Under the pieces are notes generated by a model, which saw only the letters and a list, made by a program, of their open reading frames with translations, had not been told where the DNA came from and did no database searches. Below are positions 11,693 through 22,903 of a stretch of DNA of 64,000 nt, one piece after another. Made by a program: the position numbers and the translations under genes. The DNA is from Dioscorea cayenensis subsp. rotundata. Its lineage: Eukaryota > Streptophyta > Magnoliopsida > Dioscoreales > Dioscoreaceae. Every line of letters begins with the position of its first letter. Positions within the stretch are counted from its first letter, which is position 1. The stretch spans positions 24,861,016-24,925,015 of the forward strand of contig NC_052475.1 in the NCBI RefSeq assembly GCF_009730915.1. Reading direction: 5' to 3'.

Positions 11693-14478
11693 TTATTTGC
11701 TTAAAGAGTCCAAGCACCAACAGTAGTTGTCAGAAGCTGAGATCTCTAGCAGTGCCTCTGGTGTCATCTTCTCAAGGTCCCTCTGTTTCCAAGATGCAAA
11801 GTTATTGCGGCTCTGTGCTTCCCCTGACCCTGAAGAGTAGTCAGGTGGATGCACCTGAGAACGCATTCGATTATAAAGCCTAAGTGCAGCCACACAGTCC
11901 TCGTATGGATCTTGCATACCAGTCTGAATATCATATCTGTACCATGTGAGAGAGAGAGTGCTAGTTAGATACTAGAAATCTTCTTGGCATTTTCTTAGAA
12001 AGGCATATTTTGGACTGGAAACTCACCCGAGGTATGCTTGGGTAAGGTATTTGAGTGAGTTGCTAAGCTTGCTCGTTTTCATCAGTGGTGGATAGTTGGC
12101 CGTGTCCCTAATAATTGATTATGAAAGAGATTAAATTGATAATGACTTGTTCCTGAAAACGGATTAATTTTATATGAAGTGAAGTGATTATGTTGTTTAC
12201 CTGATTAGAAGGGCAGGGTATTCAATGCCTAGGCAGTTGAGGTCATGATCAAGGCCATGTCCAACAAGAATCCTTGCCTTCCCGCCCCTTGACCGTATCT
12301 TCCATATTGCTTCTCCATTGCATAAAAAGTCCTGAATCTTCCTCTGCACTTGCTTCAGTGGTGGTGCATCTCTCAGATGCTCAGCTCAAATGCCCGTTGT
12401 CTCAAACCTACCAAGTTACTTCAGGTGTTAGAACAGACTGAACAGTTACTGGTCAAATGAACCAAATTAGCTTGAGATGATCTATATAGTTTTCCTTTTA
12501 TATTGTAGTGTATGAGTCTATGAATGTGTTGTAAAAGAAGACCTGTGATGAATGGGTCTACTCATTCTTTGGATGGCCTTAGGTTCAATAACTATAAAAA
12601 AGTTCTCTTTGTATGTGTTGGTTACCTATAGTTTGTGACTGGGATTTGGGGCTTGACATAAGAGTGAAAGATGATGTTTTCATCTTCATCAATCAGGCAA
12701 ACCCTTGCACAGATATCTAAAGATCCATCACTCCCACCTCCAACCATCTTGCACGCCAAAGCAACCACTTGTGGGTCTCTTGCTTTTGTGTCAATTTCTG
12801 TTGAAGCTTGTAAGTTCAACCTTCCCATTCGGTGGATGAGACCCTTCAAAGCAGAGATTATGTCAGTTTTACTCCAAATAAGGAAAAATTCAAGAGGAAG
12901 TTTATCATATACGCATATTGCTAGTAGTTGTTAAGTTAAAGTAATATGACCATAGACTTAATGGAACACTAATCAAAGTTATATATTTCAACTATTACCA
13001 GGCTCTGATGAATTTATTGATCAATAGACCTTTAGGTTCCTCGTCATGTCCAAGTATTTGGGCTTATGTTTGTATTATGTGCACAATCATTCTGTTTGTG
13101 AGCTTTCACTGAAACAAAAGGGTTTCGTTGCAAGTCTAAAATATAGAATTCCCTGGAAAACCTAACAGTTCCCATTATGTTCACAAATATTAAGTGATAA
13201 GATTGTTACTAACACATTACTCATCTGTCATCCTGGTACTTGGGACTGATATGGTACTATCAGGTTAAGCCAAGAAAAATCAAATTGCAGTTAACTTTTT
13301 GATTGATGATCAGATTCCTTGTTTCAAAACATCCATCTACTCCTGTTCCTTTGGCACTACAAAGATCACCTCTTTTCCCTGTCTTTTGTGAGGAATCTGC
13401 CATGTATCTCTTCTTCAGTCATGTGACCATTAAACAATCGGTGCTTTTCCAATTGTTTCCAAGAGGTTGAGCTAACTAGATCAGATATGTGCTGAAAATG
13501 ACAAAATCCAACACCAAGGCAAGTGCAGCACTAGAATTTAGTAGAAATGTTATCCAATTAAAATGTACTTACAGGAGCGATGCGTGACAGCTGGCATGAT
13601 CCTCGGTGAATTCTGAGAGCATTTGAGCTATCAAAAAGGTTCAAGCATAGGTTGCACCCTCTGATGCTGAAAATCTTTGCACATTCAATCTTTGGCAGTG
13701 GTCCTTCAAGAATAAAAACCATAGTGGATTTGATAATCAACCAAGAACTGTATTCTGATAGTTCCTTTTTCACTTTTTTAGACCGTGGCTTACCTATGAG
13801 ATGCTCCCTGAGTGATTCAAATGATCTGCAATGCTTTTGGCAGATCCCGCAATTTGGCTCGTGAGCTGAGTGAAACGAAATCCTCATGTGCTCAACAAGG
13901 TGTTCCATCCTGTTGTACTGCTTGAAGCATGCTGCGCATTTGTTCCTGCTGGAGACAAGTAAGGATCAGTTGAATACATATGATTGACATAGGAATGTGT
14001 GTCAATATATACATATATGAATGTATGCATGCATGCATACATACTTAATATATATATTATATGTATGTATTGTTGATATCATGTATGCGGTGTCAAGATA
14101 ACTCCTGCGTAGCCAATAGCAGTGCAGCAGTTTAGGTTTTAGATTTTAGTTAAAACTCTTTATGTTTGTCTCAGGTTTAGTAATCAATAAGGATAAGATT
14201 CATCAATTCACAAGCATGATACTTGAGAAGATCCATCAATTTGAAACTGAGTAATGAAGACGAGACTTCTTCCCTTATGTTGTCACTTTATTGATGCTGT
14301 CATCAAACAATCATTAACTGATATATTATATATTCATCTGTGATTGACTTGAGGCTACTCTTCAGAATAATGTGGTACTATAGTGCCTGCATATTAGCAA
14401 AAAGCTTCTCCTCATGAACCTAGAACAAGAAATATTATCATACCTTTGGGTTTCAGAAGACTCAGGCCTGCTCTCCAT
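11693..14478 (-). pseudogene. C2H2 zinc-finger DEDDh 3'-5' exonuclease gene, broken
   Basis: Seven exons, right to left: 14444-14478, 13794-13945, 13573-13703, 12626-12843, 12201-12407, 12027-12107 and 11693-11936. All have GT..AG borders and the phases agree, giving 355 codons. The N-terminus has zinc-finger-like Cys/His motifs (CAAC..HLVEH, CGIC..HL, CNLC..H..C). The rest is an RNase T/REX4-type exonuclease domain. Damage: a TGA stop at 12386-12388, where the family has a sense codon before AEHLRDA; the Exo I motif, normally ALDCEMVGGG, reads ALACKMVGGG (12748-12756); and the Exo III histidine before DPYED is Gln (11912-11914). The Asp in HDL and the Asp of YED remain. Splice sites and the rest of the frame are intact, so decay is recent or the protein lost catalysis first. 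Active relatives would trim RNA 3' ends; this copy should not. Confidence 0.65.
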
Positions 14479-14551
14479 CTTTCGTTGATTTGCTTGCTGC
14501 TAGGAGCTGTATAGATGGTATGGCTGGTGAGACATATGGGAGGTGGCCTGG

Positions 14552-14559
14552 TATTTATA
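14552..14559 (-). promoter_or_regulatory. TATA box of the exonuclease gene
   Basis: On the minus strand the sequence reads TATAAATA, 74 bases upstream of the ATG at 14478, a normal distance for a plant gene with a ~40-base leader. Its preservation suggests the damaged gene may still be transcribed. Confidence 0.55.
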
Positions 14560-15417
14560 CAAGAAGCCCAGCAATATTTACTTCCAACAATGTTAACGTT
14601 AAAATGCTGTTGGATTTAATGACCAAAGGAATGGTGGTGGGCTGTAGTTCGCAAACTAAAGACTGGTTGCTAATTACTTTAATCTTTCGGCAAAATGCCT
14701 CTTGAATCTATTCCAAAATGATTATGGGTTTATCTGTTTTTCCAAGGTATTTTGATGTAGGGACTTCAGAATAATTGCTAAGGTTGCATTTCTGAAAGAC
14801 TTTTTAAGATTGTGCACACATGTGATAGTGATATTCCTTGCAATCCTTGCCATTTTGAGTTGGACTGTTACTACATGATTGGAATCTGTCTTGCCCATGT
14901 GTGCATACATCTGCATGTCTGTCAGTTTCAAATTTATTTGCTTACCCTTTTTCTTAATCCCTATGTATACTGCTCTTGATTAAGTTAAAATTATTTTGTC
15001 GTGTGAATACATTGCTCTAGAAAGACTGAAATAACAGCCATGTTAAGATGACACTCATACCAGATGGTAATAGGGTTGGGTAATATGTTTGCAACAGAAT
15101 ATATGTTTGTGTGGTACTGATGACAGCTCCATAATAAGAATCATCTCGCAAATCTTATCCTAACTAGATAGCTTTAAGTAGTTTTGTAATGTGGAAACAA
15201 ATAGAATATGTGCTTCTGTATCTAATGATACTTATATTGTTATCCATTTGCATGTCCAGATTAGGAATTCCCATCTAAGCCATATCTAGGTTTTTATCAT
15301 ACATTTTGCCTAGGAGGTTAAAAGGATTGAGCGTTTGACTACAATCGTTATTTTTGACAAGCAATTATACTTTGTGATTATTAGTTGCTTGTTGGGACGT
15401 AGTGGCTCAGGTCCATA

Positions 15418-15428
15418 GTCCCACATCG
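15418..15428 (+). promoter_or_regulatory. snRNA-type upstream sequence element (candidate)
   Basis: GTCCCACATCG matches the plant U-snRNA upstream element RTCCCACATCG exactly. A weak TATA-like CATATA lies about 27 bases downstream, between the usual Pol III and Pol II spacings. No known snRNA start follows. The same motif also occurs by chance and in plant retroelement ends. Confidence 0.3.
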
Positions 15429-18400
15429 CCTGTGAGACCAATTCTCTCTAGCTTCATATACCCTTATCAAACCTTCCCCATAACTGCAGTTATGGAGAAG
15501 TTAGGGTGGTGGGTCCCTATGTAACAGTCTGTACTGTTACTTCTTTGACCAAAAGATTCTCATCTTTGAAAGCTCTTCGGTCAAAAAGGAGGGATAGAAG
15601 AAGGAGAAGGGATGGGAATGGAGAATCAATGTCAACACCATCAGCCATTTCCATGGCCATGAAGATCCATTCAATGGAATTGGAATATTATTGGGCTCAC
15701 CAATGTGATTCTTGTGATAGAGAATCTAAAAACTGCTTGAGACTTTTCCAGTCTTCAAAGTCTTTTTTGTCACAACTTTTGATGTTTGAGAAAATTCTTC
15801 ATACTTAGTCTTAACTCGGTCATAGTAAACCCTTCTTTAGCTTCTGCCAATTTAATAAAAAACCCCCTTGAAACTTCTCCTTCTTAACTACTCTTCTTAT
15901 GAATCTATATATACTGCTTTTAATATATTAATTCTTCATCTCATTCTGTATATCAAGGAGTTTATGCTTCAGCTTTGGTTGATGGTGCCAGTGCTCTATA
16001 TATATAGTGAAATTTCCATGATGAAGTTGGGAAATTTAGTTCCCGCTTCTTAAGATTCCAGAAATGAGCTTCTCATTATAAAACATAATTATTTTATCTT
16101 TTCTTTTAGTTGGTGTAATGTATCTTATGTAAGCCATTGCCACATGTCTACTTAACAAACTATTGAATGGCATAACGTTTTACTTCTTCAACTCTCTTTT
16201 TCAGCTTTGCTGCTTACAAGGTTTAATATGCAAATGATGTTAGATTTTGGATGCCAAGCTTGTCATAAACAAATAAGATAACCGCTAAAGCAGAGTGTTG
16301 TGCATTGTATGTAAATGAACATTCTTGTTAATTGTTACCATTTAAGAGCTATATGCATTAGTAGACAGATTACAAGGATACTAGTATAATGTTCTTTTTA
16401 AGTGTTTCCAGTTTTTGCCCTTAAATATAAAGAGGTGCAAGTTTGTCATGGTCCATCTTGTCAGATGCCCTTAGTCTTTTACTTACTAAAGTTGTGGAAT
16501 ATGTGCTTGCAGGCAATAATTTTTTGGACTCTTGACCATCACACCATGCTGCTGCACTGGCAAATCAATCCAAAACCAAAAGCCATGCCTTAACTGAAGT
16601 TGTGCAGAACTGGTAAAGAATTTTGAATGTTGATTGTTGAATGTATCTTTTATGTCAATGTTTTATTCTTTGAGTTATACTCCAAGAGCAAACTAACCAT
16701 CAGATTGAATTTGAATGGCCCCTCCATCAAAAATAAAAAGTTTAGGTTCTTCATTCTTGAAGGAAAGCCGAAAGTGCTTCAGCTTTCTTAGGTTGTTATG
16801 TTTTGTGTTTGGATTATATTCGGCTTTTACTCTAATATTTAATTGTTATTTTATGTCGTTTTATTTAAATATAGGGTCTAGATTTTATTTTATTTTTAAT
16901 AACACTTATATGTTATATATATATATATATATTCCCCTAGTAGTAATTGTTAACTACCACAGATGTTTTGCTGGTTAAATTCTTTTTAATTTTTTTAAGT
17001 CTAAATTCTTTTTAGGAAAGCTTTTTGCTAAGCACATGGCAAAAATATGCTAAAACTAATGGGTTTTGGAACAATTGTAGCGGGTCTTTTATGTAGGGTG
17101 TTCATTTTAAGAAGAATCTAAGATTGAATTCCATGTTTGCGCAAGGTGAGAGCACGTGGCATGTAGAGTTTGATGGTCGTGCTCCATGGATGCAGTATGT
17201 TCCCCGATTTACCTTTAAATCGAGGGACGGTTGTCGCTCTATTGTAAAAATGCTAAAAATCTTTAAAAGGGAAAAGCTTTTGGATTAAAAAATAGGGAAA
17301 ATGTTTACTTTTCTTTACCGTTCTTTGTCTGCTGATGTTTTTTATGGAGAAACTTTTCTATACGGAAGGAAGGAAATTTATTGATGAATTCTGTTGTTTC
17401 TATAATTCATCACTTTTTTCTTTGTTATTTCCTTTATTTTTCCAGTTTGTTCCCTATAAAAAGTAAGCAGACCAGAATCATGGAATGGATGGATGTCTGA
17501 CTAGACCATTAAAACTTGGACATGTTTCATAAGAGAAGTTTAATATTAATAATTAAATGGCATAGTTTAAGAGATCATTTTCATCAAAATAAATAATTAA
17601 TTAATTAAATAAGAGATCATGCTTGCAAATTATATGCTCATATTTATTTATGTTTTTTCCCAGAATAAAAGTTATAATCAAAATATTGTCTAATATAATA
17701 GCAGGCATGGATCCAAATTTTGAGAAGAAAAATTCAATTTTGTCACAATCAATCATGCACCATATCTGATTTAAAAGGACTTGTTTTATATGAAAATAAA
17801 TTTTTTTTTTAAATCCACTTTGTAATTAAAAGCTATCTTGACTTTAGAGAAGAAAAAAAAAGTTGATAAATTGAAGGATTACATGGAATCTCTTTTAAGC
17901 TTTCTTCTCAAAGTTCAATCTTTCGCTTTGGCAAAAGAAAAGCCAACCTTATCAAATGCCATATCTGAAACATAATATAATATTAAAAAAAAAAATTCTT
18001 ATACTTTAATAATAAGATCTAGTACAATGTAAGAATGCAATTAAAGTGATCCATAATTGAGTACCATCTTATAAACTATGTTTTTCCAGTTGGATGACAA
18101 CCATTTTTTCCTTAAAATATACAAAATAAAATGTTCAATTTTTTTATTTTTAATAAAAAAATAAATCACAAATTTATTAAAAATAAATAAATACATAAAA
18201 TCTAAATTAAGAGAATCGAAAAAATAAAAATTCACTGAAAGTGGATATAATAATTAAAAGAAGAAGAAAGAAAAAAAAAATTTCCTAGACTGGGAAAGAG
18301 TCTCCGTCTAGAGAATAGTTAAGAGATTAAACCAAATATTAGTTGGTGACATTATCGGAGCCATCATAGGGTTATATAGATCACGTGTGGATGTCGAAAT

Positions 18401-20482
18401 TATTAAAATGAACAACAATTCATTTAAAAAGTTATATTTATAAAAATGACATTATTTTAAAGTTTCACTATAACATCCAATATTTACTTGCTTATTATTG
18501 AGTTGACACATTTGGGGATTTAACAAAGTTAGAAAATAAATTAATTATTTAAGTTTTTTATCCTTCCATACCATATAATAAAATAAATAAACAAACATAT
18601 AAAATAAGATTGTGAGGAATATTTATAATTGAATTTTACATTTTTTAAATAAAGTGTATAATCCACAAACAAATATATTGAAAATAAAATAATTACAAAT
18701 AATTGTCATAAAAAAATTGATCCAAATAATTTTATTTTATTTTACTATTCTCTTAAATGAATATATAAAAGATGAGAAAATTTTTGTAAACATATTTATT
18801 TTAATTAATATGTCAATTAAGTAGCTAATGATCTACCCTTTATTGTTTATTTGTTCCTTAGTACCACTGGTATTTTTCTCAGAGAGCTCTATAATATATA
18901 TATATATATATATGCAAATATACTAATTCAAACTTACAACAATATGTGTAAATGTCTCAAAGATTTATTATTTAGATCGTTGATATTTGCATGTACACAT
19001 GACAAATTTAACACAATAAAAAACATAAAAACTGTAAAAAAAAATTAGATAGTTTTACTTAATCCAACTCAAAGGACAGGACTGACATCGTTTTAAAACT
19101 TATGTAGTCCTTCTTTCGGCGTAGAGAAAGAATATATCAAACATCCAGCTATTAATGCCTCCCAATAGCATGCACAACCTCAACAAAATAAAAACACATA
19201 CATATAAATATCAGCAAATAAAAAACACAAAATTAAATGACAAACTTTACAACATTGTCGGTGGATCAAATCAAAATGAAATCATCCCATATTAATATCC
19301 ATAAATTTATCACATTAAATCTTCTATGTATCCTCTTTGATTCAAGGGCTGATCTCTGAAAGTGCTTTCATGTTCCAAATCATAAGATAAAATAAAATTA
19401 ATAAATTTTTTTTTAAAAATGAAGAAGAAGACATGCATAAATATTAATTGGGAGACATTATAAAATCCAATGTCCATGACTCATAAATGACATTAAAGGA
19501 GAAGCACATGAACTGGTTGGTGACCTTCTTTTAAGCTATTTATTTCACCACTTTTGCAACAACCACCACCTCTTCTTTTAAATTCTATATATGCCACCTG
19601 ATATTAAATAAAACTCCAAAACTTTTCATTCTTCTATTCCTCTGTATATCTATTTATTTCTCAATAAACAATTTAATATTTATATGCATAACTATGTAAA
19701 ATAATCATTAAAAAGTTTTTTTTATTCCTAATGTTCTAAATTAATTCTCTTTGGGATAAGACTAGTTATGGAGAAAGAAGGCTTGAGGTGGATTGGGTCG
19801 AATGGGACCATAGATTAATTAATAGAAATTTAATGTTTCCGCGTTTTAGTGTCGCTTCTAATTCATTTCAAACAATTAAAATGGATTATTTTTAGTTGCA
19901 TAATTTAAGACATAAATTTTCAACAATGACAAATCATAGATTTCTCTGTTTAATTTTTTTTTTATTAAAATAGAATTTTCTATTTAAAAATTTTAAATAA
20001 AGGTTTGATCTTAAATCTACAAAGTTAAAATAAATAAAATTTAAATTACTCCCCAAAAAAATTGATATGATCTAATTGAAGACAGTTGAACTATGAAACC
20101 ATAGAGGTAATAACTAGTAACAAACTTTTATTTTTTTTTAAAATAATTCTTTTATATAATTTTTATTTTTCTTCCCTCACTTGTCAAAAAAAAAGGCATT
20201 CTCCTTTACTTAGATAAAAAAAAAAAATAAAAAAAATAAAAGACTTTTATAATCAACATAGATGTAATAAATAAAAATGTGGTCTGAATTTATTATGGAA
20301 AAAAAAAGAAATTTGGAAAATAAAAATTGAATACAATACTTGGCATGATATTGTCCAATGGAAGGGCGTACTATTGAAAAAAACAAGGGTTGTGATAACA
20401 AGGCAAGAGTTTATTGGGGCGAGTAATATGAGATTATGTTTTTTTATTATTATTATTTTAAGATTTTTTATAATTTTTTATA

Positions 20483-20520
<38 letters not shown>

Positions 20521-20534
20521 TTTTATTATTTTTT

Positions 20535-20587
20535 CTTGGCTCGCGGGCCAAGTGCGAAAGGCCGTATACGGAAGGACCCATACGGCC
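20535..20587. repeat. Pair of GC-rich inverted repeats in AT-rich DNA
   Basis: CTTGGC and GCCAAG flank six bases at 20535-20552, and GGCCGTAT and ATACGGCC flank 12 bases at 20560-20587. A TATTTATA lies downstream at ~20635. The GC-rich patch stands out from its surroundings and may be a promoter remnant or a transposon end. Confidence 0.45.
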
Positions 20588-21250
20588 TTGTCCGACAAGT
20601 CCTCGCAGGAGCTCATGCGGATGCGGGTCCCACCTATTTATAATAATCCAAACCCCAACGTCATCTCCACCCTTCCACTTTTACCCCCTCACCTTCCATT
20701 TATTAACCAAACTGCCACCCCTTCTCATAATTCTACTCTCTTTCTTTCTTTCTTGGACGCCATTGCAAAATAAAATTGTAATATTTCTTACGAATCTCTG
20801 TTAAGATTTTTTTAATGAAAAATATTTAAATAAATTTATTAACAAAAAAAATATTATTTATAATTTTTATTCATGTTAAGATAAATCAGAAATAACAATC
20901 AACGTGTATTTTTATAACTAATTATAAGGTTTCGAAGTTAATTTTCAAACAATAAAAATATATAAGTAAATAAAAGCATTTTTTTAGAGATACATAAATC
21001 AATAATAGTTTTATAAAAATATATATAAATTATCCACTCAATTCTTATTGGAGTATGCAAGTCATGTTGTATGTCTTTATTTTGTAAATAAACTAATTGA
21101 AAACAATGCAATATACATACACTCTATGATTGAATAATGAAGGATTTTAGTGGATAAAAGCTTTGATACATTAACTAGTAAAATACAAATAATGATGATT
21201 GGGATAGTTGCATCTATAGGAACTCTATGTGTGTGTATATATATATATAT

Positions 21251-21314
21251 ATGTTTGGTATCTTCTTTAAAATGGGCAATTCATGTTTGGTATCTTCTTT
21301 AAAATGGGCAATTC
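21251..21314. repeat. Perfect 32-bp tandem duplication
   Basis: Two identical 32-base units beginning ATGTTTGGTATCTTC, 21251-21282 and 21283-21314, bounded by (TA)n tracts. Confidence 0.85.
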
Positions 21315-21613
21315 ATGCTACCATGACGACAACTACGCTAGATATATATATATATATATATACATATCTGATGGCCATTCAAGACCATCATAGATAATGC
21401 TATTAAATTCACATTTTTATAATGTTATTTATCGACATTATTTATAAGACATCCTTGCATTGCTATTTGCTACTAATAACATTTCTTAATTTAATGAACC
21501 AAACTTTCATATTGAATCTTCTCAAAGTACACTGACATTAAGTGCATGTTAAAAATAATATACAAAATAAACCATGCCAAAATCACAAGTACACTAAACT
21601 AATTAATAAAATT

Positions 21614-21659
<46 letters not shown>

Positions 21660-22240
21660 GAAGGGTTTAAGATTTAGCTAATTAATAGAATATTCTTGCT
21701 TGACTTTGAAGACTTAAGTAGTTAAGTCTGCATATATATATATATATATATATTTTAACAGAAAAAATTTGGAGAAAAATGGACACATTGACAACCCTTA
21801 ATGAAAATAGACATTTCAGTAAAGAAAACAAAACAAAATTAATATAGTTGGTTGATAAGTCATCCTAATTATCCTAATTCTGCTATAAAAAGATCAAATA
21901 AATAAATAAATAATTAAAATAAAAATAATAAAAAATAATAATGTGTTGTTGTTATCAGGTTAATATCATGCCACATCAGCAATCAAGTCAAGCATGGTTT
22001 GTAATTTGTCTTTTGGAAGCACAATGGCTTTCAATTCCAATTAAGTCACTAGACATAACATATCAATCGTGACCTAAGATTCCCTAACGATGGCAATTTG
22101 GAAATTAAAGTGGAACTACGAGGGTAATTTGTACGGAAGCTTACACTGCTTGCCCCCCAACCCGGGTCTCGTCCCACGTTGTTCATGAGAAACCGCCAAT
22201 TTCTCGTCCTGCTCCTCTGTTCCCTCTCTCTCTCTCTTTT

Positions 22241-22274
<34 letters not shown>

Positions 22275-22307
22275 CTTGAGACCATAATTCCTCTTCTTCT
22301 TCTTCTC

Positions 22308-22334
22308 TAACCCTAACCCTAACCCTAACCCTAG
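22308..22334 (+). repeat. Telomere-like (AACCCT)n box next to a (CT)n tract
   Basis: Four copies of AACCCT in a row follow a long CT tract (~22226-22271), about 600 bases upstream of the kinase start codon. Telo-boxes plus CT-rich tracts are common in plant promoters and 5' leaders, so this is more likely a promoter element of the kinase gene than relic telomere. Confidence 0.65.
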
Positions 22335-22903
22335 CTTGGGTAATGTGTGAACCAGTTGCCCGCTTCTTAATCTTCTGAAGCTTCTTGAAAGAATCTATCA
22401 TCAAGGTTTCTGTTTTTGTTTTTGTTTTATTTTTTTTATAAAGTTTGGATTTTTAATTCATTTGTTTGTGTTTTTGTTTTTGTACGGATATTTTTGTTTG
22501 TTTGTTTGTTTGTTTGTTTGGTTTTGATCTGTGGAGCTTTAGATTGTGATTTGGAGGGGAAGAGAGTAATGTAGGCGGAATGGATGGGGTTGCGGGAGCT
22601 GTTTTAAGCTCTCTGGTTATTTTGAGGTCCGTTGTTTCGGTTGTTTGTGTTTGTCTGTATTGATTGTTGGTGAAATCATTGGATTTTGGATGATTTTTCT
22701 TTTTTGTGTATTGTTTATTGTTTTTTTGAGGTGAATTGAGGTTTTAAACGATGTGGAGGTTGAATTTTGGCTCTGATTACATTTTTCGCACTTGATTTGC
22801 GGTTCAAGATTTGATTTTTATATTGAGTTTGGGGCATTTTGAGCTGGAATTGGAGGCCTTTTGATGTTTTGTTGGATGAGTGGTGGTGGTGGTGGTGTTA
22901 ATC

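Larger units (their letters stand above)
14560..22200. other. Long AT-rich intergenic region without a recognised gene
   Basis: No open frame here carries a domain I recognise. Noted pieces are an snRNA-like upstream element at 15418, a perfect 18-bp palindrome at 15478-15495, a coding-looking 50-codon frame at 17133, GC-rich hairpins at 20535-20587 and several microsatellites: (TA)n at ~16915-16931 and ~18895-18913, (AAT)n at ~20485-20520, and (AC)n-(AT)n at ~21614-21659. The frame at 15506-15808 (+) is Arg-rich and low-complexity. Confidence 0.5.

Noticed and set aside
14020-14070. ATGCATGCATGC and ATATAT palindromes in the exonuclease intron
   Set aside because: Simple-sequence self-complementarity of microsatellite type; no other signal.
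15506-15808. 100-codon plus-strand frame rich in Arg and Ser
   Set aside because: Low complexity, no domain and no supporting splice context.
22049-22404. Minus-strand frames with Arg-Glu repeats
   Set aside because: They are translations of the CT tract and telomere-like repeat.
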